Below are positions 1-14,050 of a DNA stretch of 64,000 bases, in pieces; within the stretch, counting starts at the first letter, position 1; each line of letters opens with the position of its first letter. A model generated the notes under the pieces. It was not told the origin of the DNA. It made no database searches and saw nothing but the letters and a program-made list of their open reading frames with translations. Source of the stretch: Nemania diffusa. Lineage: Eukaryota; Ascomycota; Sordariomycetes; Xylariales; Xylariaceae. The position numbers and the translations under genes are program-made. The stretch is from the NCBI GenBank assembly GCA_038501195.1, contig JBBPUQ010000009.1, positions 2,046,001 through 2,110,000 of the forward strand, given 5' to 3'.

Positions 1-3000
1 TAAAATAATATTATTTAGCTTTTTTTTTAATATAAAAAAAAATATTATATAATATTATTTTTTAATAATTTTAAATTAATAATATATTAAAATAAAAATT
101 CGAGTTTTATTATATAATATATTATATAATTTATTATTATAATTTTAATTAAACTATTATATTTTAATAAATTTAATAAATTAAGCTATTTTAATTAAAT
201 TATTATAAATAATTTAAATAAAAAAAATTTTATATAATCGATTTTTATATATAAATAAAAATATAAAATATATAATAAAAATTTTAAAAGTAAATATAAA
301 TTTTTAAATTTTTATTTATATAAAAAAAATAAATATTTAATTATTTATATTAAATATTAAAATATATATTAATATTATTAATTTTAATATAATTAGTTAT
401 AATATTAACAAATTTATTTATATAATAAAAAGTTTTAATATATTGATTAATATAAATATTAAAATTAATATTATTTATATAAATATATTATTGTTTAATT
501 TATTATTATTTTTATTTTTATATTTTTAAAAAATATAAATAAATTTATTATTATATATTATATTATATAATTAAATATTTAAATTATTTTTAATTATAAT
601 ATTAAATTTTTGTTTAAATATATAATTAATATTTATAAATATAAATTTTATTTATTTATTAAAATTTATTGTAAATATTTATATAAACTATTTTTTTTTA
701 ATTTTTAATTATATATAGTTATATAAATATTATATAAAATATATTATTAATTTTATAAATTTTAAAGAAATATTAAAATTAATAGTTATATTTTAATATT
801 TTAAATCTGTTTTTTTTTTTAAATTTTTATTTAAATATTACTATTTTTAGCTATATTTTTATATATAAAGTTATTTTTATTATATAAAACTATTAAATTG
901 TTATTTTAAATTTATTTAATTATTATAACTATTATTATTATTACTGCTTTTATTGTTAATATTAATATAATTATAAAAAATAAAAAAATAAAAAAATAAA
1001 AATTATAAAATAAATAAAATAGTTAAAAAAATAAATATATAAAATAATTTATACTTTTATTAATTTTTATATAAAAATTAATTAAATTATTATAAAAAAA
1101 ACTATAATTTTTTAATAGTTAAGTTTTATTTATTTAATAATTAATTTAATATATTTTTAATTAATTAATAAAAATAGTAATTTATTTTTTATATAAAAAA
1201 AAAAAAAAAATATAATATAAAAGTTATTTTTAATAATAATTAATTTCTGCTTTTTTATTTTATTAATTTATAATTATATTTTATAATTATTAATTAATAT
1301 TAATAAAACTTTATATATATATATATAAAAAAAGATTTAAAATAATTTATAAAATTTAAATTTTATTTTTAAATTTTAAAGTTTTATATTAATTTATATA
1401 TATATTTTATAAAAAAAAATATAACTAAAAAAATTATATATAAATTATTTATATATATATATATATATAATTTATAAGTTTTATAAATTTTAATAAATTT
1501 TTATATTTTTTATTTATTTAATTATTTAATAAAAATTATAATTTAAGTTTTAATTGTATATATTTAATATATATATATAAGTTTTATTAAATTATTAATT
1601 TAATATAAATTATATTAATAATTATAATTATATAATATTTGTTTTATTAATAAATTAATTAAATAATTTATAAATAAATATTATAATTAATATTAAATTA
1701 ATTATATAAATATATTTATATATATTTAAATTTAAAATTATTTTAATTATTTAAAAAGTTTATATATAAAATATTATTATTTTTATTTTTATATAATATT
1801 ATAATTTTGATTTAATTAAAAATTTATTTATTATTATATATTAAATATATATAATAATTTAAAATTTTTATATAAAAACTTTAAATATAAAAAAATTATT
1901 TTAATTAAATTAATATAATTTAAAGTTTTTATTTTTATATTTATTAAATATTTTAAATTAAATATATATTATATAATTATATAAATATTTTATTTTAAAT
2001 AATAAAAAATTTAAAATATATTATATTAATATTAAATTTTTTTTATTATAATATATATTTAATTAAAATATTATATTTAAAAATAATTATTAAAATATAA
2101 TATATTATTTATAAAATTATATAAATTTATATATAATTTTATTATATATTAAAAACTTTGTATAAAAATATTAAATAGTTATTTATTTAATTAAAAATTA
2201 TATTTATTTTAAAATATTAAAAATTAATTTTTTTTATATATTTTTAAAAAATTTAAATTATTATAATTATTTTAGAATTTTTTTTATAAATTATAACTTT
2301 ATTTAAAATTATAAAATATAATTTTAAAATTTTAAATTTATAAAAATAAAATCTTTTAATTAAATTATATAAAATATTATAAAAATAATAATAAAATAAA
2401 ATAATTTATATTTATTATATTTTAATAAAATTTTAATAAATTTAATATTTTAATTTTTTTTATTATATTAGCTGTTTTAAATAAAAAATTATATTATTTA
2501 TATTAATATATAATAAAAAAAACTTTTTTTTTGTTAATAATAAATATTTTATTATATAAATTTAAAAATACTTTTATAATTTTTTAATTTTATTAAAAAA
2601 TTATATATTAAATTAATATTAATTATTATATAATTATTAATAAATTAATTATAATAATATTATATTTTAATAAAATATTAATAAATTAATAAAAATAATT
2701 ATATAATTATAACTATTTAATTTTAAAAAATAAATATATAATAATATAAATAAATTATTTTTAAAGAAATATTTTAATAAACTTTTTATTATTTATTTAA
2801 TTTTTTGCTATTAAAATTAAATTTAATTATTTTGTTATAATTTTATTATTTATTTAAATAATAAATTTTAATAAATTTATAATTAAAATTTTAAAATAAT
2901 AATATTTTAAATATTATATTTAAATAATATTTATAAATAATAATTAAATTATTATTTTATATAAAAATAAATTAAATATTTATATTATATTATTATATTA

Positions 3001-6000
3001 AATATAAATATTATATAATTTATTAATTATTATATAAATTAAAAAATTATAAAAAATTATAAAAACTTTTATATTTATTTATTAAATATATAATAATAAT
3101 ATTAATATTAAAATTTAAATTAAATTTATATTTATATTAATTAATAACAACTATATAAATAATATATTATTAATTATAAATAAAATTAATAATATTAATA
3201 AATTTTATTAAATTTATTTATTTTTTATAATTTTTATATATAATTATTAAAATATATATTTATAAAATAAAATAAATTATTAATTTAATATTAAAATTTT
3301 TTAATATAATTATTTAAATTATAATATAAAATAATATTTTATAAATTTATATATATTAATAATATTATATAAATTATTATATAATTAATATTTATATTAA
3401 AATTAATTTTTTAAATATTTAATATAAATTTATTTTTATTGTTAATATTTTATAATTTTATATTTTTTAAAATAATATAATATTAATTTTAAATAATTTT
3501 TTTAATATTGTTTTTAATTTAATTTAATATTTATATATAAATTAAAATTTTATATATATTATTAATAATATAATTAATAGTTTTAATATATAAATAGTTT
3601 TTTATAAAATTATATTATTAATTTATTAATATATTTATATATTTAATATTTTAATATTTTATTTAAAATTTATTAAATATTAATAATAATTATTAAATTA
3701 TATAGTATTTTTAATTATAATTTAAAAATAATATATTATAAAAAAAAAGGTTTTATATAATAATTAATTTTTTATAAAAAAAAAAACTTTTATTTATTTA
3801 TTAAAATATTTAAATATTAATATTATTTAATATATTTAAAAATAAAAATTAAATTATTATTAATTTATAATTTTATAATTATAAATTTATTAAAATTATT
3901 TTTAATATATATTAAATATTAAATATATATAAATATTGTTATATTTTAATTTATTATAATAATATTTATAATATATATTAAATTAATATATTTTTAATTT
4001 TATTAATATATATAATAATTATATTATTTTAAATAAATTATTTATTTAATATTAAAATTTAATATAATAATAATAGTAATATTAAATTAAATTATTAATA
4101 TTTATATTAAATTTAAAATTTTATTATTATTTTTATAATTTTATATAATTAAAATTTAATTATTACTTTTTAATAAATATAAATAGTTTTTTTTAATTTA
4201 GTTTTATATTAAAGTTATAATTATTTAATATTTTAAAATTTTTTATATAAATTTATTTTTTTATATAATAAATTAATTATAATATTATATTTTTTAATTA
4301 TAAAAACTTTATTTATTTTAAATTTATTTAATTTAATTAATATTAATTTTTATATAAATATTATTAAATATTTTTAAATAAAAAAATTTATTATAATTAA
4401 TTATAAAAATTATTTTAAAAATTAATAAATTAAATATAATATTATTTAATTTAATATTATTATTTAAAAATTTTATAAATGTTTATATTATTTTTTTTTA
4501 TATATAATAATATATTATTATAAAATTTATATTAAAGTTATATATAATATAATTAAATAGTTTTTAAAATATTAAATTTTAATAATAATATAATATATTT
4601 TAAATAATATTTATAAAAAAAAACTTTATAAAATCAATTATTAAATATAAAATATTAATTTTAAATATTTAATTATTTATAATAATTTTATAATTTTTTA
4701 TTTTATAAAATAACTTTTAATTTTTAATTAATTAATATTAAAATAATTAAATAATAAATTTATATTTTATAATAATTATTTAAATAAAATTTAATTAATT
4801 TAATTATAATTAAAATAATTATTATTTAAATATATTTTATTTATATTAAAATAAATATATATAAAATTTTAATTTTAATTGTATGTTATAATATATTAAT
4901 TATTTTTTAAAAATATTATAAAATATTAATATTTAATTTTATATATATATATATTATTGATAATAAAAATATAATTAATATATTAAAATATTATTTTTTT
5001 TTATTTTTTATTTTATTATTTAATTTATTATTAAATTTATTATTTTATAATAAATTTATTTTATTTTTAATTTTAAAAATTTTTTTATTAAATATTTATA
5101 CTATAATTTATAAATTAAAAAATAATGTAGTAATTATAAATTTTTAATTAATTAAAAAAACTTTAAATTAAAATATATTAAAATAAAATTATATAATAAT
5201 TAAACTATTTAATATATATTATATAAATTATAATTTATTAATTAAAAATTTAAAAATTTTAAATATTATTTTTATTAAATTGTTTTTTTATTTAAATAAA
5301 AATAAAAATAATTTAATTTATATAATATTAATTATAATTAATTATTTAAATTAAATATTTATTAAATATTATATAAACTTTATTTTATTTAATTTATAAT
5401 TTAAAAAAATATTATATTATAATATTTTTAATATTTTTTAATTAATAATATATTAAAATAAAAGTTTATAATTTTTATTAATATAATATATTTTTATAAA
5501 TTTAATATATTTAAATATTTAAATATTATTAATTATAATATTATTATTTTTTTATATATAATTATTTATTTTTATATATATATTATTTAATAATATATAT
5601 AAATTTGTTTTTAATTATTTAATTTTAAATATATTTATAAATTATTTATTTTTAATATTTAATTTTATAATATTTTTAATATATTAATAATATTAATAAT
5701 AATATTTTAAATTAATTTAATTATATTTTTATAATTAAATTTATTTTTATTATATAAAGTTATTAATTTATTAATTTATATTTATTATTATTATTTTAAA
5801 TATAAATAATAATAAATATAAAAATAATTAAAATAATTAAAATAATAACTTAATAATATATTATAAAAATTATTTTTAATTATAATTAATTTTTAATATA
5901 AATATAATTATTAATTTATATTTATATTTTATAATTATTAATTAATATTAATAAAATATTATATATATATATATATATAATTTATAAATTTTATAAATAT

Positions 6001-8530
6001 TAATAAATTATATTATATTTTTTTTATTAAAATTATTATATTTTATATATTATATATTATATATATTTTAAAAAAATTCAAAAATTATATAATTAATAAT
6101 TATTATAATATTATTTTTAAAAAATATAAATATTATAAAATAATTAAAATTAATAAATAATTAAATTAATATTATTATATTATTATTTTTTAATTTAATT
6201 TATATAAATATATTTAAATATATATAATTAAAGTTTTATTAATATATATAAATAAAATTTATATATTTATATATTAATATAAAAAATAAAAAATTAAATA
6301 TATATTTAAATTTTATAAATTATTTTAATTATTTATATATATAATTTTAATAATAATTATATATATTAAAAACTTTAAAATATAAACTTAATAATAATAT
6401 TATATAATTAAATAATATAAAAATATTTATTAATTAATAAAAAATTATAAATAAATTTATAAAATTATTATAAAAACAATATAAAAAAATATAAATATTT
6501 TAATATTTTAAAAAATTAAATTGTTTTATTATTAATATTAATTATAAAATTAATATAAATATTTTATTAATATATAAAACTTAAAATCAAATTAATTATA
6601 AAAATAAATTAATTAATTTATTATATTAAATAATTTTATATATTTTTTAAAATTAATAATATTTTATTTATAAATTAATTAATATATATAAAATAATAAC
6701 AATATTATTATTTATTAATAAATTAAAAATTTAAAATAAATAATAATATTATAATAATAAAACTTTATTTAAATTTAAAATATTATAAAAAGAAAATATT
6801 AATAATATAATTTAATTTTTATATAATAAAATTAATATATTTATTATATTTAAAATTATTTATTTATATATATTATTTAAAATATTATTAAAATAATAAT
6901 TATATTTTTATTTATATTAAATATAAATATATATTATAATATTATTATATTAATTATAATTTATTAATTAATTTATTTATATTATATTTTAATATTTTTA
7001 ATTTTTATTATATAAATAATTTTTTATAATATTATATTAATTATATTTTATAATTAATTTTTATTTTATTTTATTTTTATAAATATTAATATTTATAATT
7101 ATTAATATATTTTATTTAAAAAATTAAAAATTTAATAATTTAATTTTTTATATTAATATATAATTTAAAATATAAATTAAATTATTATTTTTTTATATTA
7201 TAAAGTTATTATAACTTTATAATAATAATATAATTAAATTAATATATTATATTAATTATAATTTTTTATAATATTTAATATAAAATATAATTTAAACTTT
7301 AATATTATAAATAATAAATTATAAAATTTAATTATTTAATTTAAAATATTTATAATTATTTATTAAATTATATTTATTAAAATTAAATTAAATTAAACTT
7401 TAAAAATTAAATGATTTAAAATAAAATATTTATATATAAAAATAATTATTTAATAATTTATTTATTATTAATTATAATTTATAAATTAAATTATATTTAA
7501 TTTTTATATTAAATTTAAAACATTTAAATAATTAAATTAATAATTAAAATTTTTAAACTTTTTTTATAATATATAATTATATTTTATTATAATAATAAAA
7601 ATAAAATAAATATATTTAATATATAAATTTTAATTAATTTAATTATAATATAAATTATTTTAATTATAAAATTAATATTTTATAAATATTATTATTATAT
7701 TAAAACTTTTAATTATTTTTTTAATTTAAAATAAATATATTATATTTTTTATAAAATATATTTATTTATTTTATAATATATAATTAAATATTAATTTTAT
7801 ATTTATATTTTGTTTTTTATATAAATATTTGTTTATTTTTTTTAAATAATTAATATAGTTTTAAATAAAAGCTTTTTTTTAAAAAAATTTATATTTATTT
7901 AATAATAAACTAAATATTAATTTATAATAATTATTTATTTATAATATAAAACATTAAAATATAAATATATTAAAATATATTTATATAATGTTTATATAAA
8001 ATAATATTTTTTAATAAATAATTACTTTTAAAATATATTATTAAAAATAAAATTTATTTATTATATTTTATAATATTTTTAAAATTAGTTTTTTTAAAAA
8101 ATATATTTATAACTTTTAAAATATATTATTAAAAATAAAATTTATTTATTATATTTTATAATATTTTTAAAAATTAGTTTTTTTAAAAATATATTTATAA
8201 TATTTTTATTTTAAATAAATATAATTTAATAATTTTATTAATTTATATTTATTTTTTAAATTTATTAATTAATATTTATATATTTATAATTATAATATTA
8301 AATAAATAATATATATTTAAAATTTTAATTAATTATTTATATTTATATATATTATTAATTTATATTAAAAATATTTTAAAACTATTATATTTTTATAATA
8401 ATTATAATAATATATTTGTTATATTTAATTTTTAATTAAAATTATTTAAATTTTTTTAAATTTAAATATTATTAATTTATTTTTATAAAATTTATTATAT
8501 ATAACAAAATTTATAAAAAAACTTATTAAT
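1..8530. repeat. Extremely AT-rich gene-free block
   Basis: Almost every base is A or T; the few C/G bases occur mostly singly, in contexts such as AAACTT or AGTTTT. No reading frame of useful length, no RNA gene and no splice pattern is visible on either strand. This is the expected end point of RIP (C-to-T mutation of duplicated DNA) acting on transposons in Pezizomycotina, though that cause is inferred. A centromeric or pericentromeric location is possible but not shown. Related A/T tracts recur inside it, for example an identical 31-base word at 1278-1308 and 5926-5956, which fits decayed copies of one repeat. Confidence 0.9.
8024..8199. repeat. 88-bp tandem duplication inside the AT-rich block
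   Basis: Two adjacent copies of an 88-bp unit are nearly identical, differing by an A-run shift. The single C of the unit is at 8025 and again at 8113, giving the exact period. Since point mutation had already saturated the region, near identity implies the duplication is younger than most of the decay. Confidence 0.8.
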
Positions 8531-8719
8531 ATTATATATATTTATTATTTATTATTTATTATTTATTATTTATTATTTATTATTTATTATTTATTATTTA
8601 TTATTTATTATTTATTATTTATTATTTATTATTTATTATTTATTATTTATTATTTATTATTTATTATTTATTATTTATTATTTATTATTTATTATTTATT
8701 ATTTATTATTTATTATTTA

Positions 8720-8758
<39 letters not shown>

Positions 8759-9293
8759 TATTTATTATATTTATTTATTATTATTTATTTATTATTTATT
8801 ATTTATTATTTATTATTTATTATTTATTATTTATTATTTATTATTTATTATTTATTATTTATTATTTATTATTTATTATTTATTATTTATTATTTATTAT
8901 TTATTATTTATTATTTATTATTTATTATTTATTATTTATTATTTATTATTATTTATTATTTATTATTATTTATTTATTATTATTATTTTTATTATTATTA
9001 TATTTATTATTATTTATTATTTATTATTATTTATTTATTATTATTTATTATTTATTATTATTTATTTACTATATTTATTTATTATTATTATTTATTTTAT
9101 TTTTTATTATTTTTTATTATTTATTATTATTTATTTATTATATTTATTTATTATTATTATATTTATTATTATTTATTAATTATTATTATTTATTAATTAT
9201 TATTATTTATTATTTATTATTTATTATTTATTATTTATTATTTATTATTTATTATTTATTATTTATTATTTATTATTTATTATTTATTATTTA

Positions 9294-9335
<42 letters not shown>

Positions 9336-9900
9336 TATTTATTATATTTATTTATTATTTATTATTTATTATTTATTATTTATTATTTATTATTTATTAT
9401 TTATTATTTATTATTTATTATTTATTATTTATTATTTATTATTTATTATTTATTATTTATTATTTATTATTTATTATTTATTATTTATTATTTATTATTT
9501 ATTATTTATTATTATTATTATTATTATTATTTATTTATTATATTTATTTATTATTATTTATTATTTATTATTATTTATTTATTATTATTATTTTTATTAT
9601 TATTATATTTATTATTATTTATTATTTATTATTATTTATTTATTATTATTTATTATTTATTATTATTTATTTACTATATTTATTTATTATTATTATTTAT
9701 TTTATTTTTTATTATTTTTTATTATTTATTATTATTTATTTATTATATTTATTTATTATTATTATATTTATTATTATTTATTAATTATTATTATTTATTT
9801 ATTATTATTATATTTATTATTATTTATTAATTATTATTATTTATTTATTATTATTATATTTATTATTATTTATTTATTATATTTATTTATTATTTATTAA
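8531..9900. repeat. TTATTATTTA / ATT microsatellite array
   Basis: About 1.37 kb of simple sequence built from TTA, TTTA and ATT steps. Long pure runs of the 7-base TTATTTA step alternate with pure ATT runs and irregular patches. A patch containing TTTACTATATTT occurs twice, with its only C at 9069 and at 9674, so a segment of the array is repeated at a 605-bp offset. No coding content. Confidence 0.9.
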
Positions 9901-10349
9901 TATTTAATATTATTTTAAAATTTTTTAATAAAATTTCAGTAAATTTATTTTTAAAAAAATAATAAAAATGTTTTATTAAAATTATTACTAAAGTAATTAA
10001 TATATAATAATATATATTTAATATTTATAAGTTTAATTTTACAAAATTTATAAATTAAATATAAAATATAGTTAAAATAATTTAAAAATAAAAAAATATA
10101 TTATAATTTTAAAACTTTATATTAAAAAGTTTTAATTATTAAATAAATATATTGCTACAAACTTTATACTTTAACTTTTGTTTCTATTAATAGAATATCT
10201 ACTTATTTCGCAGTTTTTTTTGCTGCTTGTTTTTTGTTTGAAGTATTACTAAAGCGCTTACAATTAAAGTTGTATATATTAGTTACAGATATATCCAGTA
10301 TGTTTAAAGCTTTTTGCAGTAGCAACAGTTTATTTAAACTATTAAATTT

Positions 10350-10547
10350 TTAATTAAGTAAACTATAAGCTTTTTTACTTATTATTTCTTTTTGATAGTT
10401 TGATTTAATCAAGCTTAATTTATTATAATTACTTATAACAAGTGGAGCTATAGCTGCTTTAAAATAGCTTATATAAGTTTTAATAAAATCAAATTTATTA
10501 ATATTTGCTTTATTATATATCGGTTTAAATGCTAGTATTAAAAGCAA
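10350..10547 (-). pseudogene. Possible relic of a pogo-like DDE transposase
   Basis: A 65-residue frame rich in K, N, I and Y, the amino-acid bias expected after C-to-T decay. The spacing F-x5-YISYFKAAIAPL resembles the segment F-x5-I-x-SGFKATGI-x-P seen near the C-terminus of fungal pogo/Tc1-type DDE transposases. The resemblance is weak and from memory, so this is only a suggestion. Surrounding DNA is too decayed to extend it. Confidence 0.2.
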
Positions 10548-13325
10548 ATTATATATTAGCTTTATAATAATTTTATATTAATAATTACACTTATATTTAT
10601 AAGTCTAATTGATTATATTTTTTTTAATTTATAGCTTGCTTATATATTTCTGTTTAATTTAAGTTTTATTATTTACAACTGTTTTAGTTGCAATTAAAAC
10701 TGTTATATTTGCTTTTTTATTTTTTAACTTGCGACTAGTTAGTTTTAGAACATTTAAAACTAGTTAAGTTTTCTAAGCTTTTTTTAAATCTTTATTTTTT
10801 TTGTTACAAGTATAAAGTGTTGTACTAATATTGATTGTTAAGCTATTGTTAGTTTTAATTTTGTAATATTTAATAATATTGCTTAAAATAAAAAATATAT
10901 AAGTATTAACAAATAAAACATTTGCTAATATATTATTTCTTAAAATGATTTGCTTAAAAAAACTTATACTTGCTTTTATATAATTTTTGTATATCTGGTT
11001 TATAATAGCAGAAAAAGCAAAAACTTGATTAATAAAGCTTGTATAATTATTATATAAATCATATATATATGCATTAATTAAATCGAAACTATAAATATGT
11101 TCGATTTTATTGATACAATTGATATAGCTAACACTACTACAAATATATACTGCTATAATTAATCAAAATATAAACGAGACTTTTTTAATTATAAAATTTC
11201 GATCTAAAGTAGTTTTATATATGCTCTGATTTTTTATAGTTTATATATTTTACAAAGCTAATAAAAAAAACAATAATAAACTAAAGCATTAAAGTAGTAT
11301 AAACAGAATAGAAAAAAAAACAGATAGCAATATATTAAATAACAGTAAAAAATTAATTAATAAAAACGAAGCAAATAAAAGTCGAACTAGAAATATAACA
11401 GTAAACAATAAAACTTGCTGAAGTTATTGCAACGAAAAAAATAAAGATATAATAATTTCTATTAGAAGCAAATGTTAATTATATATGTAGACCTCTCAGT
11501 ATAAATTCTGCTTATATACTATTAAATGTAAACAGTTTGTTACAAAATAACGCTTATTATATATTATATAAAGCAACAAATACAAACAATAAATAAAAAG
11601 AAATAGTAAATAATAGTAGCAAGTAAATATAAAGTATAGTAGTTAAAAAAGCGCAAAAACAATATAGCTAAAACAAGCTTGATTAAATTGAAACAATACT
11701 ATATTTTATAGTTTAAGTCTAATCGTATAAAAAGTCGGGTGTATTTTATAGTATTTATATATATAAAGCTTTATATTTTTTTAGTTTATTTAATTTTATG
11801 TTATTAAACTTTTTAGTTACTAAATATAATAATTTAACTATAAACAGTTTAAAGCTTTAATATATTATTCATTTTTTTATTGCTTATTTATTTCTTTTTT
11901 TGTTATTAATATATTTACGTCGCTTTTTTGTAACATATATAGTTTTAGCTTATACTTTGATTTTTTTTTTAATTTAACTAAGCTAAACTTTTAACTTTTG
12001 CAAACTTGCTATTTTTGCTATTTCTGCTATAAACTCAGCAAAAATTTCCAAAGACTTTAACTTTTTTTTTTTTTCTATATTTTCTAGTTTTATATTAATT
12101 AGCAAATATTTACTTATGTTTAGTTTACTAGAGTTAAAACTTATTAATATAAAACAAACATTTTTTGCTTTGTTTAAAGTAATAGCAGTTTGTACAAGTA
12201 CTTTTGAAACTTGTGTTATTTATAATAATATACTGCTTTATTAAGCTATTATGATTTTTTTGCTAATATATATAACATGCTACTTTTGCTTTAGTTTTGT
12301 TAAATATATATAATGTAATAGCAGTTGCATATTTAATCTGATTAATTTTCTACTTTATATTTTTTGATTTTCTGTTTTTATAAATTGTAACAAAGTCGAC
12401 TAAATATTAAATAACTTATAACAAATTATGTTAGCTTAGTATAATATAATATATATTAAAAGATTATACTTTAAATTTGTTTAAAATATAGTAAACTTTG
12501 TTATAAAAAAACTAAAAAAGCGTTTTAATAATTTAAGTAATTTTAATTATAAAAGTGTTGCAATTTTTAAAATAATTAAAAATAACTAGTAAATATTGCC
12601 GATTATATTAAATAATATTAATTAAAAAAAAAAGCATAATAATAACTGAAATAAAAGATTGATAATATATAAATAATAAAGAAAAAATAAGCAGAATAAA
12701 GTATAACAAAAATATATAAAAAAAGATTTTTATAAAATATAAAAAAGTCAAAAAGCATAAAAAGCAAAAACAGATAGCTTAAATATTAACAAGTTAGTAA
12801 ACAAAAAGCTATATTAATTAGTTAATATTTAGATTAATTATATACTTTAATATTGCTTTATATACTTTTGTACTTTTGTAAGCTTTAATAATACTATATT
12901 ACTAATTATATATTTAATTAAGTTTGATTTTAATAAATCGCTTATATATTTTATACAATATAATCAAAATTACTGCGATTTTATATAGTAAAAAAAAAAC
13001 AATATATTAAAAATTAAAAAATGAAATATATTGTTTAGTAGTACTGCTTCTGCTTCAATTAACTATATTTTAATTTTTTAAATGTTCTGCTATATAATAT
13101 ATTAGTAAAACAATCGAAGTATTATATAATAGTACTACTGCAATCGTAGTATAAATAATATATTTATGTAAATTTATATTTTTGTTAATAATACAGATTT
13201 ATTTTTAAAAGTTTTAATTAAAAAATATACTAACTAGATTTTTTAGCTTTAATAAAAATATATATATTGTTTAATTAAATTATACTTATACTATTTAGAA
13301 TATTTTTAAGTTTTTGAAACTATTA

Positions 13326-13850
13326 GCAATCGAAAATAATATTTTTAAAAATATCAAAATAATATTTATCGATATAATATACTGTAGCTATTACAAAATA
13401 TACTTATTAATAAGTTAAAATAAGCTTATATAATATAAAAAAGTTTTAAGTTTTTTAAAAAATCAGCTATTAAAATCGATACTGCTGAAAATATAAAAAC
13501 AATATTTGTTAATATAAAATATTATCGCTGCTACTTAATATATTTACTAGCAAGTTAAAATATACTTATATAGTATAAAGTTAGCTGAAGTAGCTAAAAA
13601 TATCTATAGTTAAAATCAATATTGCTAAAAATATAAAAACAATATTTGTTAATATAAAATATAGTTGCAGCTAGCAGATATATTTACTAGTAAGTTAAAA
13701 ACTGCTTATATAGTTTAAAACAAACTAAAATATCCGAAAATATTTACAGTTATTTTTAATATTATTAAAAATATAAAAATAAGATTTATTTATATAAAAT
13801 TATATAGCAACTATAGCGATTATAGCAAATAAAATAAAATTAATAAAAAA
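13326..13850. repeat. Four-copy 140-bp tandem repeat (RIP-decayed)
   Basis: A unit containing ATATAAAAAC-AATATTTGTT-AATATAAAAT recurs with exact 140-base phasing: the AAAAAC-like block ends at 13360, 13500, 13640 and 13780. Each copy is followed by a similar TATTTACTAG-AAGTTAAAA-CTTATATAGT segment. Copies are diverged by transitions, and the fourth is partial. It lies just inside the AT-block edge. No coding content. Confidence 0.8.
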
Positions 13851-14050
13851 ATAAAATGTATAAATTATATAAAATTAACATGTTTATAAATTATATATAA
13901 CAAATTTAATTTAAAAAAACTGCACTTAATTTATATAGCTATTTTAAAATATAATTAAATCAACTATATATGCGTTAATTTGTATAAAAGTTTAAATAAA
14001 TTATTGCTAGATTGAAAAAATGATTGTAAAAAGTTAGGTTGCAAGTTTGA

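Larger units (their letters stand above)
9901..14050. repeat. Degraded AT-rich repeat zone
   Basis: Still strongly AT-rich but with noticeably more G and C than the first 9.9 kb (frequent AGCTT, GCTT, TGCT words). Stop codons fill all frames; only short frames survive. It reads as mutated transposon or repeat DNA in a less advanced state of decay. It ends abruptly near 14,050, where a mixed sequence starts and GC content becomes normal within about 100 bp. Confidence 0.75.

Noticed and set aside
1..9900. AT-rich block as an inserted mitochondrial fragment
   Set aside because: No mitochondrial gene, rRNA or tRNA pattern; the A/T bias is far stronger than in fungal mitochondrial coding DNA; it grades into decayed nuclear repeats.
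8531..9900. CRISPR-like regular repeats
   Set aside because: It is simple-sequence microsatellite with no spacers, in a eukaryotic genome.
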